Source: Trinickia sp. Y13
Lineage (GTDB): Bacteria; Pseudomonadota; Gammaproteobacteria; Burkholderiales; Burkholderiaceae
Direction of reading: 5' to 3'
DNA length: 64,000 bases
Assembly (NCBI RefSeq): GCF_029522115.1
Contig: NZ_JAKWFK010000015.1
Coordinates: 1 to 64,000 of the forward strand
The notes under the pieces: generated by a model
What the model was told of the DNA's origin: nothing
Databases searched by the model: none
What the model saw: only the letters and a program-made list of their open reading frames with translations
Program-made: the position numbers and the translations under genes
In this document: positions 1 to 8,773 of the stretch, piece after piece
How positions within the stretch are numbered: the stretch's first letter is position 1
Layout: the number at the start of each line of letters is the position of its first letter

Positions 1-640
1 AGTTCGAGATCGGGAACACGCGCAGGTGCTCGCCCTTGTGCAGGCGCGCGTTGTAGATGCTCCACAACTCGGGCCGCTGCGCTTTGGGGTCCCACTGGCC
101 GAACTCGTCGCGAAACGAGAAGATGCGCTCCTTGGCGCGCGCCTTCTCTTCGTCGCGGCGCGCGCCGCCGATCATCGCCGTGAAGCCATGCGCCTCGATC
201 GTCTCGAGCAGCGTCACCGCTTGCGCGGCATTGCGCGAGTCGGTCTCGCGGCGCAGCCGCACCGTGCCGCGCTTGATCGAATCCTCCACGTGGCCCACCA
301 CCAATTGCGCGCCGATCTGCTCGGCGCGGCGATCGCGAAAGTCGATCACCTCCGGATAGTTGTGCCCCGTGTCGATGTGCACCAGCGGAAACGGCAGCGA
401 CGTCTTGCGGTTCGCGCCCAGGCCAAACGCCTTGAGCGCCAGATGCAGCACCACCACCGAATCCTTGCCGCCCGAGAACAGCAACGCCGGCTTGCTGCAT
501 TCGGCCACGAGCTCGCGCAGGATGTGGATCGATTCGGCCTCGAGCCAGTCGAGGTGGTCCATGCGCGGATGCGCAAGCAAGCGGGCGTCGGCATCGGCAG
601 GATCGAGAAGAAGGCACATGATGTTCTCTTCGGTTTTCAT
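1..640 (-). CDS. cysD: Sulfate adenylyltransferase subunit 2 (CysD/NodP), 3' end outside window
   Basis: Small subunit of ATP sulfurylase, which with the GTPase CysN makes adenosine 5'-phosphosulfate (APS) from ATP and sulfate. The minus strand reads from ATG at 640 and runs off the left edge: 213 codons are present of roughly 300 usual for the family. The PP-loop signature SGGKDS lies at residues 56-61, followed by the family-typical HIDTGHNYPEVIDFRD and GGARRDEEKARAKER stretches. A second in-frame ATG at 619 is possible. It is the last gene in the window of a minus-strand run with APS kinase and a sulfotransferase, so it probably supplies APS for PAPS-dependent sulfation, as NodP does, rather than only for cysteine synthesis. 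cysN would be expected just beyond the edge. Confidence 0.93.
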   Translation of the reverse strand, partial: MKTEENIMCLLLDPADADARLLAHPRMDHLDWLEAESIHILRELVAECSKPALLFSGGKDSVVVLHLALKAFGLGANRKTSLPFPLVHIDTGHNYPEVIDFRDRRAEQIGAQLVVGHVEDSIKRGTVRLRRETDSRNAAQAVTLLETIEAHGFTAMIGGARRDEEKARAKERIFSFRDEFGQWDPKAQRPELWSIYNARLHKGEHLRVFPISN

Positions 641-690
641 TGATGACTGGGAAAGGGGCATGGTGTTCGCGGCCGCCGATATCGACGCGG

Positions 691-1479
691 CTAACCCAGG
701 CTCCGGTACGTGATGTAGGCTGCGGTGAGCAGCAGCAATGCCGCGGAAAAGCGCCGCAGCGCGTGACGTTTGACGGAAATCGCTTTCGCGGCGCGCCTTC
801 CCGCGCAACCGCCCGCGATGCCGCCCGCGACCAATGCCACGGCAAGCGGCACGTCGACCTTACCGGCGAGCGCATAGTTGGCCGCCGTCATGGAGCCGAA
901 TGCGACTACCGATACGAGCGAGGAGGCCACCGCTTCGAGCATCGGCACGCGTGCGATGAAATGCAGCGCGGGCACCGACAAAAAGCCGCCGCTGATGCCG
1001 AAAAAACCGGCCACACCGCCGACGGCCATCCCCGCTCCCGCGGTGGCGAAGCCCCGGCCCGGCGTCGCGCTGGCGGGCGCCACGTGGCCGCTCGCCTGCA
1101 CCGGCGAAAACATGAGCATGGAGACGACGGCGACGATCGCGGCGAGCAGCAGCATCAACGCGCCGCCGTCGACGTGCAGCGACCAGCGCGAGCCGCCAAA
1201 CGCCCCGGCCATGCCGGCGGCGGCGAACACCGCCCCCGCGCGCCACCGCACGAGCCCAGCGCGTGCGTATGAAACGAGGTTGACGAGCGCCGTCGCGGCA
1301 ACCGCGGCGGCGGTCGTCCCAATGGCGACGTGCGCATCGCCGACCTTCACGAAGTAGAGCAACAGCGGCACCGAAAGCGTGCCGGCGCCGCCGCCGACAA
1401 AGCCCAGCGTGAAGCCGATCGACAAGCCCGACAGGCAGGCGAGCGCGATTTGCGTCTGCAAAGTCATCGCGACCGACAT
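691..1479 (-). CDS. TauE/SafE-family sulfite/anion permease
   Basis: Inner-membrane protein of 262 residues with about eight hydrophobic segments, including the repeated glycine-rich motifs GFVGGGAGTLSVPLL near the N-terminus and GFFGISGGFLSVPAL in the second half, which mark the TauE/SafE (DUF81) family. Family members export sulfite, sulfoacetate or related anions, or are orphan permeases. The start at 1479 (MSVAMTLQ) is preferred because upstream in-frame sequence runs back into the sulfotransferase gene. It lies between the sulfotransferase and cysD on the same strand, so a role in moving sulfate, sulfite or a sulfated product is likely. The exact substrate cannot be read from sequence. 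Confidence 0.85.
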   Translation of the reverse strand: MSVAMTLQTQIALACLSGLSIGFTLGFVGGGAGTLSVPLLLYFVKVGDAHVAIGTTAAAVAATALVNLVSYARAGLVRWRAGAVFAAAGMAGAFGGSRWSLHVDGGALMLLLAAIVAVVSMLMFSPVQASGHVAPASATPGRGFATAGAGMAVGGVAGFFGISGGFLSVPALHFIARVPMLEAVASSLVSVVAFGSMTAANYALAGKVDVPLAVALVAGGIAGGCAGRRAAKAISVKRHALRRFSAALLLLTAAYITYRSLG

Positions 1480-1589
1480 GGTCAAAGTTCTCTCAGGTTG
1501 CAAGGCCCGACCGACCGGCGCCGCGCGTGCATTGCGCACGGCGTCCGATGCGGCGGCTTTCGTTGTATTGGAAGAGCGCCGACGCCCGG

Positions 1590-2717
1590 TCAGTCCGTGA
1601 CCTCGAACTGCTCGGTCAGTTCGTCGAGCTTCGCCGGCGCGGCAGCGCCGCGTATCGCCTGCTCGGCGGCGCATCGCTCCATTCGCGCTCGCACCGACGC
1701 CAAATACTCGGCGCGATGCCGCCGCAAGGCGAAGTCGCGAAAGTTCGCGCGCTCCAGTTCGCGCCAAGCCTCGTCGCGGCCGATATCGGACGCGGCAAGC
1801 GCCGCCTCCAAAGCGCCCGCATCGACCGGCGCGTGTTCATCGGTCAAGCGCTCGTAGCCGTAGCGTTGCATGTATTCGCTCGTCAGCGTTTCGATCGTGG
1901 CGATTTCATCCATCGACAAAACCTTTTTGTACTTATCGATGTTGGCTGCGATCGGCGCGAAGCAATTGGACGACCACAGCGCGGACATGCGCGAGATCTG
2001 TCGCGCCTCCGCCGAGTGCGCGACATCGAGCATCCGCGGCAGAAATTCGATGTCGAAGAACGCGCAAATACGCTTGAGCACGGCTTCTTCGTCCGCCAGG
2101 AAATCCTCATAGCGGATCGTGAGCGTGCGCTGCGGGTATCGCGCTTGGACGCGATCGGCTGCGCGATGAGCTTCGACCCACGTCCGCGCATTGAGCCGCG
2201 TGTCGAAATCGTGAATGATGGCTTTATTCATCGAGGCGACCTGCGCGCGCGGATCGCGTACGACGTTCAGAAACAGCATGTCCGGAAAGAGCCGCATCAT
2301 CTCGTCGGCGTAATGCACGCTGTCGAGCGATTTATCCATGACCACGCGCGCGCCGCTCTGCTCGCCCGCGCGCAGCAGCAACTCCCATACGACACGGTGC
2401 ACGCTGCGCGGTGCGTTGCGGATCGCTTCGAACACATCCACCGGGTCGAACACGAGGCCGGGCCACTTCACCATGCTCGCCGCCTGCAGGCCGATCACGT
2501 CGCTCACGAGACGAAAATACGCGCGATCGTCGTCGAGATCGCCGTAGAGGGGGACGATCGGCATGAAGTCGACGATATGCAGCGGGTAGGGGGAATAGAA
2601 GGCAGGATTGAAGTTCAATCGAAGCCGCAGCGCATGACTGCCGCAACGCCGCAATGGGATCATCAATACCGGCCGCGGTCGGACGCCGCTTGCGGGGGAA
2701 TGGGTCTCTCGGTTCAT
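1590..2717 (-). CDS. PAPS-dependent sulfotransferase
   Basis: A 375-residue sulfotransferase-family protein. The 5'-phosphosulfate loop is seen at residues 23-31 (RRCGSHALR, the RSGST-like motif) and the 3'-phosphate-binding motif at 154-162 (RDPRAQVAS), with MDKS at 127-130 before it. These bind PAPS, and the enzyme would transfer sulfate to a hydroxyl or amine of an acceptor. The C-terminal 60 residues are charged and helical and are not part of the core fold. A GAGGAAG ribosome site lies about 8 nt before the ATG. It sits in a run with APS kinase (PAPS maker), cysD (APS maker) and a DHH phosphoesterase, so the cluster appears self-sufficient for sulfation. The acceptor is unknown; it is not an obvious NodH or polysaccharide enzyme. 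Confidence 0.85.
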   Translation of the reverse strand: MNRETHSPASGVRPRPVLMIPLRRCGSHALRLRLNFNPAFYSPYPLHIVDFMPIVPLYGDLDDDRAYFRLVSDVIGLQAASMVKWPGLVFDPVDVFEAIRNAPRSVHRVVWELLLRAGEQSGARVVMDKSLDSVHYADEMMRLFPDMLFLNVVRDPRAQVASMNKAIIHDFDTRLNARTWVEAHRAADRVQARYPQRTLTIRYEDFLADEEAVLKRICAFFDIEFLPRMLDVAHSAEARQISRMSALWSSNCFAPIAANIDKYKKVLSMDEIATIETLTSEYMQRYGYERLTDEHAPVDAGALEAALAASDIGRDEAWRELERANFRDFALRRHRAEYLASVRARMERCAAEQAIRGAAAPAKLDELTEQFEVTD

Positions 2718-2737
2718 AGTCGGTCTTCCTCGGGTTC

Positions 2738-3781
2738 TTATTTGAAATCCACGGGACAGAGAAAGGTCGCCGCGAAATAGTTTGAAAAGGCTTCGACGAA
2801 AACGTCGATCGCGGCGTTCGGCAAAGCGTTGATGCCAGCCGCAGCGCGTCGTCCTCCGCCGCTATCGAAGCGCTCGCACAGCGTGTTCGCCGGAAGCAAA
2901 TCGGGCTTGGCCGAGCGCACGCTGACGCAGCACGAGCCGTCGGCCCGTTCGTTCAGGACCGCGAACGATTGATCGCGCGCTTGTGCGGCCAGCAGATTGG
3001 CGAAGGTGCCCGAAATGCGTCGCGCCCACGGTGCGTCCGGCAAGACGTATACCGCACAGCCATCGCTGGTCCAGTAAGGCGTCAGCGCATCCGCATGGGA
3101 AAGGTCCTGCCAGTAGCCATGTTCGAGCTGCGCAAAGCATCGGGCGCTCGCCACGAATTCGAGCGGATCGGCAAACTGATGCAACTCCCGATAGAGCGTC
3201 TGCGGCGGCATGTGCAAGTCGTCGAGCGATTCGCCATATGCGTTGTAGTTGAGCAAACGACCCAGTGTGGCGAGCGCCGCGATCTCGTGTTCGGCCATGC
3301 CGCGAGCGGCCGCGAGCCTGTGAGCCGTCGCCTCGAGGTTGTCGCCGAACGCGGCGGCGATCGCCCACGGCCGATAACGGCCGCCGAGCACGCGGTCCAC
3401 GATCACGCTCGTGCAGACATGCGGCGACTCGTCCCACGAGAGGGTCAACCCAGCATGCGCGAATGCGCGCTTGGCGCCGTGATGATCGTAATACGCCACG
3501 CGTGCCCCGGCATCGAGCAAGCGCGTCAAAGCATCGAGGTTCGCGTCGAGCGAAATGTCGAGCACGGTCACGTCGACGCCCGGTTCGCACGGCACGTGCC
3601 GCAGTAGCGCGATGTCTCGCTTGACGCCCGTGATGCAGATGGCATCGCGGGGCTGCGCGAGTCGCAGCTGATGCAACGCGCACAGGCCGTCGGCGTCGCC
3701 GTTGAATACGTCGTAGGCCAGCGCCGGCGTTGCCCGCGATAAGGGCTCAGCGCATTGCACCATCGTTGCGCTCCCGGTCAC
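2738..3781 (-). CDS. DHH-family phosphoesterase, possible PAP phosphatase
   Basis: A 347-residue DHH/DHHA1-type protein. Motif I is NGDADG (residues 27-32), motif II contains D75 (VLDISLD), motif III is DHH at 99-101, and a GGG-R-R-AAAG motif at 308-316 matches the DHHA1 GGGHxxAAG loop with the histidine replaced by arginine. DHH proteins such as NrnA cleave short oligonucleotides and remove the 3'-phosphate from PAP (3'-phosphoadenosine 5'-phosphate). PAP is the inhibitory by-product of PAPS-dependent sulfotransfer, so the position between APS kinase and the sulfotransferase suggests PAP recycling. That role is inference. The start at 3781 overlaps cysC by 35 bp; an in-frame ATG at 3763 would overlap by 17 bp. 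Confidence 0.8.
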   Translation of the reverse strand: MTGSATMVQCAEPLSRATPALAYDVFNGDADGLCALHQLRLAQPRDAICITGVKRDIALLRHVPCEPGVDVTVLDISLDANLDALTRLLDAGARVAYYDHHGAKRAFAHAGLTLSWDESPHVCTSVIVDRVLGGRYRPWAIAAAFGDNLEATAHRLAAARGMAEHEIAALATLGRLLNYNAYGESLDDLHMPPQTLYRELHQFADPLEFVASARCFAQLEHGYWQDLSHADALTPYWTSDGCAVYVLPDAPWARRISGTFANLLAAQARDQSFAVLNERADGSCCVSVRSAKPDLLPANTLCERFDSGGGRRAAAGINALPNAAIDVFVEAFSNYFAATFLCPVDFK

Positions 3782-4451
3782 GCTGCAGCAAGTAGTCGAG
3801 CAATAGGGCCGCAGCGCCGCCTTCGGGCAACTTCGCCGTATCGAGCGAGCAGGCCGGCGCGAGCGGCGGCTCGTAAGGCGCGTTTACGCCCGTGAAATCC
3901 GCAAGTTCGCCGCGGCGCGCCTTGCGGTAAAGCCCTTTCGGATCGCGCGATTCGCACACTTGAAGCGGCGTGCTCACATGCACCTCGACGAACCGCGCCG
4001 CGCCCACGATCTCGCGCGCGGCGGCGCGATCCTGGCGCAGCGGCGAAACGAAGGAGGTGACGACGATGAGGCCAACGTCGTTCATCAAGCGGGCCACCTC
4101 GGCTGCACGCCGCACGTTCTCGCGGCGATCCGCTTCGGAAAAGCCGAGGTCGCGGTTCAAGCCGCAACGCAGGTTGTCGCCGTCGAGCACCGCGCAGGGG
4201 CGAGCCTCACGCCGAAGCAAGCGCTCGAGATCGAAGGCGATCGTCGACTTGCCCGCGCCGCTCAACCCTGTCAGCCAGAAGGTCACGGGGGAATGGCCGA
4301 ATTGCAACTCGCGCGCATGCTCGGCCACGCTGCCCGCATGCCAGAAGATGTTGGCATCTGGGGGGCGCTCGCTCGTTTGCCCGGCGTTTGCCGATTCGGT
4401 TTCGCGGGAAGGCACATGGGAGCCGGCACGGGCCGGTCCGTTACTGTTCAT
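3747..4451 (-). CDS. cysC: Adenylylsulfate (APS) kinase
   Basis: Phosphorylates APS to PAPS, the sulfate donor. The 234-residue protein has a P-loop GLSGAGKS at 62-69, the APS-binding DGDNLRCGLNRDLGFS stretch around 90-105, and the lid/C-terminal motif RDPKGLYRKARRGELADFTGV, all typical of CysC. It is longer than the roughly 200-residue E. coli enzyme because of an unconserved, polar N-terminal extension of about 35 residues. It is the first gene of the minus-strand run cysC, DHH phosphoesterase, sulfotransferase, TauE/SafE permease, cysD. A separate APS kinase beside a sulfotransferase fits dedicated PAPS production rather than routine assimilation, which in many Burkholderiaceae reduces APS directly. 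Confidence 0.93.
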   Translation of the reverse strand: MNSNGPARAGSHVPSRETESANAGQTSERPPDANIFWHAGSVAEHARELQFGHSPVTFWLTGLSGAGKSTIAFDLERLLRREARPCAVLDGDNLRCGLNRDLGFSEADRRENVRRAAEVARLMNDVGLIVVTSFVSPLRQDRAAAREIVGAARFVEVHVSTPLQVCESRDPKGLYRKARRGELADFTGVNAPYEPPLAPACSLDTAKLPEGGAAALLLDYLLQRDRERNDGAMR

Positions 4452-4617
4452 GGGAGCATCCTTACTCTCGTGTCCATCGCACTGTCGTCGTCACGCGCAA
4501 GCGGCCGACGCTTGCGTGGTCATAGACGCCCTTTCGCTTCTCGATGGCTGCCCACCGATCCGACTTCGGCGCGGCGGCTGAAACCTTCGCGCCGACTATG
4601 GAATCGAAGCGCTGCGG

Positions 4618-6291
4618 TCAGGCCGGCTCGTATGAGAGCATGGCGCGGCGCGAGGGCGGCGCGAGCCGCTGCGAAGTGGGCTGCGCGCCCGCACGCGGCG
4701 ACACGTCCGAGGGCGCACCGTGGCGCAGCTTGAACACGCTGACCGCGGTGACGAGCGTCTCGGCCTGCTCGCGCATCGATTCGGCAGCGGCCGCCGCTTC
4801 CTCGACGAGCGCCGCGTTTTGCTGCGTTACTTGGTCCATCTGCGTGAGCGCGAGATTGATTTGCTCGATGCCGGTCGCTTGCTCTTCGCTAGCGTTCATG
4901 ATCTCGGTCATGATGAGCGTCACGCGCTTGACGCTATCGAGCACTTCGTTCATCGTCGTGCCGGCCTCGTCGACGAGCCGGTTGCCCTGTTCCACCTGCT
5001 CGACCGAACCGCCGATCAATGCCTTGATCTCTTTTGCCGCCGTGGCCGAGCGCTGTGCGAGCGAACGCACTTCGGAGGCAACGACGGCGAAGCCGCGTCC
5101 TTGCTCGCCGGCGCGGGCCGCCTCGACGGCCGCGTTCAACGCGAGAATGTTGGTTTGGAATGCGATGCCGTCGATCACACTGATGATCTCGACGATCTTT
5201 TGCGAGGCTTGATTGATCGAGCCCATGGTCTGCACAACCTGGGAAACGACATTGCCTGCCCGCTCGGACACCGTCGAAGCCGACGCCGCGAGTTCGTTTG
5301 CCTGGCGCGCGTGCTCCGAATTGCGTTTGACCGTGGCCGTCAGCTCTTCCATGGAAGCGGCGGTTTGCTCGAGCGAAGCGGCTTGCTCTTCGGTACGCGA
5401 AGACAGATCGAGGTTCCCGCTTGCGATTTGCCCCGCCGCCGAGGCAATCGCACCCGTGCTGACGTGGACTTGGCTCACGATGCCGACGAGGCTTTCGCGC
5501 ATCGTCTTCATCGAATGCATGAGGCTCGCGTTGTCACCGCTCTTGACGACGACGTTCACCGTCAAGTCGCCCGACGCAACGCGGTCCGCGGCGTCGGCGG
5601 CAGCGGCAGGCTCGCCGCCGAGTTGCTTGAGGATGCCGCGCGTGATCGCGAACGAAGCGATCACGCTCATGACGAGCGCACACAGCGCGAGGGCCATGAT
5701 GCCGAGCCGGCTCGCCGCATACGACTCCTTCGCGCTGGCGGTTAGCTCACCGTTCTGTTGATGTTCGAGCGTGCGCAGCTTGCGCACGTAGCCCCACCAT
5801 TTCGCTTGAATCGGCCGCAATTCGAAGCGAAGCAAATGATAGGCGGCATCGCGTTGGCCCGACATCGCGAGTTCTCTGGCTTTTTGCATCATCGGCAAGG
5901 CAAGTTCCCCCTGCTCGCGCATCCCCGCCAGCAAGGCTTTCTCCTCCTCGCTCGTACCCCGCAGCGTAAACATGGTCGCGAGTTTGGCAGTGCTTTGAGC
6001 GTAAACCGCCGTTTCGTCGTCGAAGCGCTTCGTCTCGATTTGGATCTGGTCTTGCTGGTCCGCTTGCAGCAAGAGCAAATTGCGCAAGGCCAGTGCGCGA
6101 TTGGAGATCGTTTCGTCGATTCGGTTCGCCAGGTTCGCTTCCACCGAGTTCACGTCGGTGATATTGATCATTGCCCCTTCCAACGAGGCCATGCGCATCA
6201 GCGCAAAAACGGTAACCAGGACAAGTAGGCCGGAAACCAGCGTAAAGCCGATCGCAAGGCGGGTCGCCACTTTCATGTGGGATAAGTTCAT
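4618..6291 (-). CDS. Methyl-accepting chemotaxis protein
   Basis: A 557-residue transmembrane chemoreceptor of the Tar/Tsr type. The N-terminal membrane segment spans about residues 10-32, followed by a periplasmic four-helix-bundle (4HB_MCP) sensor to about 185, a second membrane segment at about 192-215, a HAMP linker ([22 protein letters not shown]) and a long cytoplasmic signalling domain. The signalling hairpin tip reads [25 protein letters not shown], which contacts CheA and CheW. The C-terminus ends without a clear NWETF-type CheR pentapeptide. The ligand cannot be predicted from this sensor class. It stands alone, without other chemotaxis genes nearby. Confidence 0.95.
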   Translation of the reverse strand: MNLSHMKVATRLAIGFTLVSGLLVLVTVFALMRMASLEGAMINITDVNSVEANLANRIDETISNRALALRNLLLLQADQQDQIQIETKRFDDETAVYAQSTAKLATMFTLRGTSEEEKALLAGMREQGELALPMMQKARELAMSGQRDAAYHLLRFELRPIQAKWWGYVRKLRTLEHQQNGELTASAKESYAASRLGIMALALCALVMSVIASFAITRGILKQLGGEPAAAADAADRVASGDLTVNVVVKSGDNASLMHSMKTMRESLVGIVSQVHVSTGAIASAAGQIASGNLDLSSRTEEQAASLEQTAASMEELTATVKRNSEHARQANELAASASTVSERAGNVVSQVVQTMGSINQASQKIVEIISVIDGIAFQTNILALNAAVEAARAGEQGRGFAVVASEVRSLAQRSATAAKEIKALIGGSVEQVEQGNRLVDEAGTTMNEVLDSVKRVTLIMTEIMNASEEQATGIEQINLALTQMDQVTQQNAALVEEAAAAAESMREQAETLVTAVSVFKLRHGAPSDVSPRAGAQPTSQRLAPPSRRAMLSYEPA

Positions 6292-6750
6292 TTCGCTACC
6301 TTTGATAAAGGACGTCTCTCACCATCCATTAACTCCATCGGGGAAACCCGACGGTCACAGGGGGCGTGAACGGCACATGCGGGATAAACCTTAAGTGTTT
6401 TATCGGATGAAAACGTTTCTAATGACGAGATAGTTGGTTCGCTTCAGCGGCGGCCAACTTTTTAATATGATAATTGAAAAGGCGGAACCGAGCACCGTAA
6501 CCGGCCTTGGAAACCGGGCATTTGATCGGCATCAATGTCCCCTTTTTTGGGAGCACTCGGGCAAACCGTATCGTCGTCCCCGGCGAGAGGATCGGCTTTC
6601 GGTCGGGTTTTCGATTGAAGAATGAGAATGCGGCGCGTCGAACCGGCGCCAGCGCATCGCGCGGCGTTGTGCGATTGCACGCATGCCGCCTGCAGGTTCG
6701 CGCAGTGCAGGCATGCTCCGTCATGACGAGCGCTGACCCGTACGGGCCAA
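6292..6750. other. Intergenic region upstream of the chemoreceptor
   Basis: About 460 bp without a convincing gene. It is locally AT-rich near 6380-6480, which probably holds the chemoreceptor promoter. An imperfect hairpin at 6681-6716 (GCATGCC/GGCATGC plus TGCA/TGCA, 3-nt bulge) lies just downstream of the small membrane protein gene and has no T-run on either strand. A 37-codon minus-strand ORF (6419-6532) is too short and unsupported to call. Confidence 0.5.
6400..6407 (-). promoter_or_regulatory. Possible flagellar (sigma-28) -10 element for the chemoreceptor
   Basis: The minus strand reads TCCGATAA, one base from the FliA -10 consensus GCCGATAA, about 100 nt upstream of the chemoreceptor start. 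No good TAAA -35 is found at the canonical 15-nt spacing, so this is a weak call made mainly from the gene's function. Confidence 0.25.
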
Positions 6751-6918
6751 TCAATGACGATGCAGCAAGCTGCGCAGCGGATGGCGCCAATCGACGCGAC
6801 GAGGCGCCGCGCCGCGCGTCTGTCGCAAGTGGTCCTGCCACAGTTCATCGGAGAAAAGGAACGCCACGATCAACAGCGGCAGCACGAGAAATGCGCCCAA
6901 AATCACTCGCTCGATCAC
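6751..6918 (-). CDS. Small single-pass membrane protein (55 aa)
   Basis: Short gene starting with GTG at 6918, six bases downstream of a perfect GGAGG ribosome site, and ending with TGA at 6751. The 55-residue product starts MIERVILGAFLVLPLL, giving one hydrophobic segment at about residues 4-20. A polar, strongly basic tail follows (QDHLRQTRGAAPRRVDWRHPL), so an N-out/C-in anchor is likely by the positive-inside rule. I do not recognise the family. The strong ribosome site and clean membrane-plus-basic architecture are the support; there is no neighbour that explains it. Confidence 0.5.
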   Translation of the reverse strand: MIERVILGAFLVLPLLIVAFLFSDELWQDHLRQTRGAAPRRVDWRHPLRSLLHRH

Positions 6919-7595
6919 GATGAGCCTCCTGCGCCGGAAAACGTGAAATCCATTCTATGCGCATGTCGCGCGCCTCGTGCAGCGGCTTGCGAGCCGGGCG
7001 TTGTCTCGCGCGCATTGGCGGGCACCGCCGGTTTTGCAGCATCGAGCTAGCGGTAACGTGGCGGCCATAACGATAGCGCAGACCGTCAACGAGCGGCGCG
7101 TGCGCCCGGCGACCCGTGCTTGGGCAATGCATTGCACACCATTGCAGTTAGCATGGCCCGGGCCGCGGCGAGCAGTGCGCACGGCATTTTCCGGGGGCCG
7201 TCGTCCCGGCATCCTTTTTGTCCCGTAACTAATCCCTTATTCCGCATTTGTCGCGCACGCTTTTTGGGATCTTTATGTGCGGTGCCGCAAATGCTTTTTG
7301 TGTTTTATTGAGCCGCTTAATTTTTTTATGCGCAACGGCGTTGCTGCGCACAGGGCCTTATCCGGTGCGCTTCTCGAGACGATGCATCCGCGCAGACTTC
7401 CGCCGAAGCCAGCTCCCGGCCAAGCCAAGGCGCATGGCGAAGGGGTGCGGCGCTGGTGCGACAATCCGTCGCTTTTGCAAACGCACACAAGATGTGCTTG
7501 TGCTTTGGCACGCATGCTCTACGCTGAAACACGCGGGTTTTGGATTGCCTTTAAATACATAGCTAACCACAGTGAAAACCCGCATGGAGGCGTAT
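6919..7595. other. Gene-free interval upstream of the small secreted protein
   Basis: About 680 bp where all open frames look like composition artefacts. A markedly AT-rich island at about 7215-7330 stands out from the GC-rich surroundings and could hold promoters or be a site for nucleoid proteins. No hairpin-plus-T-run terminator was found. Confidence 0.45.
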
Positions 7596-7940
7596 ATGAA
7601 GAAACAAGCCGGCATGCTTTTGATGCTCGTTGGATTGGCCGCAGCGGCCACGGTCGCCCAAGCGCAGGACAATGTCCTGAAGCCTCAGCAGACTTTCCAA
7701 TTCAGGCAAGGCGCCTACGGATGCTTATCGAAGGATAAGCTCGATTCGGCCTACCAGCACGCCCAGGCGGGCGAACAGCAGAAAATGCAGGAGTTCTTCT
7801 CCGGTTTCCAATGCTTATCGGCCCCTGAAAATGCGGACTTTCGCGTCGTGCGCGTCGTCGGGCGGGACGTGGAATTCGTCAACGCCGGCAACCAGGATAC
7901 GGAAGGCCTTTGGACTCACGCGGAATTCATCAAGCAGTAG
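7596..7940 (+). CDS. Small secreted hypothetical protein
   Basis: The 114-residue product has a clear Sec signal peptide: MKKQAGMLL, a hydrophobic core, then a likely signal-peptidase cut after AQA near residue 24. The mature part of about 90 residues contains two cysteines (in YGCLSKDK and FQCLSAPE) spaced so that they could form a disulfide in the periplasm. The start at 7596 is chosen because GGAGG lies at the right distance before it and the signal peptide begins there; an in-frame ATG at 7572 would spoil it. I do not recognise the family. It is transcribed alone, preceded by a long AT-rich interval. Confidence 0.75.
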   Translation: MKKQAGMLLMLVGLAAAATVAQAQDNVLKPQQTFQFRQGAYGCLSKDKLDSAYQHAQAGEQQKMQEFFSGFQCLSAPENADFRVVRVVGRDVEFVNAGNQDTEGLWTHAEFIKQ

Positions 7941-8081
7941 CGTAACGCTGCTGGTGCGGCACGGCTGAACCGCAGCGGCCCGCGGCGCGAGTGCGCCGTC
8001 GTGCGGCTGCGCGTTCGCGTTGCCAGCGTTCCCCGCGAGCGCGCTCGGCACGCTCGCGCTCGTGCGTCGATTTTCGATTCC

Positions 8082-8101
8082 GGCCCGGTCGCAACCGGGC
8101 C
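8082..8101 (+). terminator. Hairpin, possible terminator after the secreted protein gene
   Basis: Perfect 8-bp inverted repeat GGCCCGGT-CGCA-ACCGGGCC about 140 bp after the small secreted protein gene. It is followed by GTTCGTCATT rather than a T-run, so intrinsic termination would be weak. Confidence 0.3.
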
Positions 8102-8218
8102 GTTCGTCATTGCGGCACTCGTTTTCGCTATCATGCCCGCCTGTGGTCGGTGCGCGATTGAACGCGCCCCGCACCCGATCCGCGACCGATTCGCGCAAAC
8201 GAGTTCTTTCGACGCTGC

Positions 8219-8773
8219 ATGGCCCTCAAATCGACGATCTACAAAGCCGAGCTTCAAATTGCCGACATGGATCGGCATTACTACGGCGACCACGCCTTGA
8301 CTATCGCTCGTCACCCGTCCGAAACCGATGAGCGAATGATGGTCCGGCTCGCCGCCTTTGCCTTCTTCGCGAGCGAGCGGCTCGAACTGGCCAAAGGCTT
8401 GTCCGACACCGACGAGCCCGATCTGTGGGAAAAAGACCTGACGGGCGCGATTCGAACCTGGATCGAAGTGGGGCAGCCCGACGAGCGTCGACTCGCAAAG
8501 GCCAGCGGACGAGCGGAACAGGTCTATGTCATTGCCTATGGCGGCCGCACCTCGCAGCTTTGGTGGGACGGATTGCGCGGCAAGGTCGAACGGCTGCGCA
8601 ACGTCGAGGTCTGGTCGCTCGCGGAAGGGGCGGGCGAGGCGCTCGCACGGTTAGCCGAAAGAACCATGCGGCTGCAGTTGACGGTGCAAGATGGCGCAGG
8701 CTGGCTCACGACCGCCAACGCCGACCCGGTCGAGCTGCAGTGGACCGTGCTCAAGGCACGCAGCGCGGCCTGA
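8219..8773 (+). CDS. yaeQ: YaeQ family protein
   Basis: A 184-residue protein matching the YaeQ family over its full length: it opens MALKSTIYKAELQIADMDRHYY and carries the family's ERMMVRLAAFAFFA, GQPDERRLAKASGRA and YGGRTSQLWW stretches. YaeQ folds like a PD-(D/E)XK nuclease. E. coli YaeQ was first linked to RfaH-like suppression, a claim that was later disputed, so its cellular function remains unclear. It is a free-standing gene, convergent with the VOC gene downstream. Confidence 0.92.
   Translation: MALKSTIYKAELQIADMDRHYYGDHALTIARHPSETDERMMVRLAAFAFFASERLELAKGLSDTDEPDLWEKDLTGAIRTWIEVGQPDERRLAKASGRAEQVYVIAYGGRTSQLWWDGLRGKVERLRNVEVWSLAEGAGEALARLAERTMRLQLTVQDGAGWLTTANADPVELQWTVLKARSAA

Noticed and set aside
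26-643. Long plus-strand open frames opposite cysD
   Set aside because: They are antisense shadows of cysD in GC-rich DNA; the minus strand carries the PP-loop motif and family sequence.
1480-1767. N-terminal extension of the TauE/SafE frame
   Set aside because: It overlaps the sulfotransferase gene and is arginine-rich nonsense; the permease proper starts at 1479.
6419-6532. 37-codon minus-strand ORF starting MPIKCPVSKAG
   Set aside because: A possible GGGGAC ribosome site precedes it, but the length and lack of recognisable features are not enough; it also overlaps the presumed chemoreceptor promoter.
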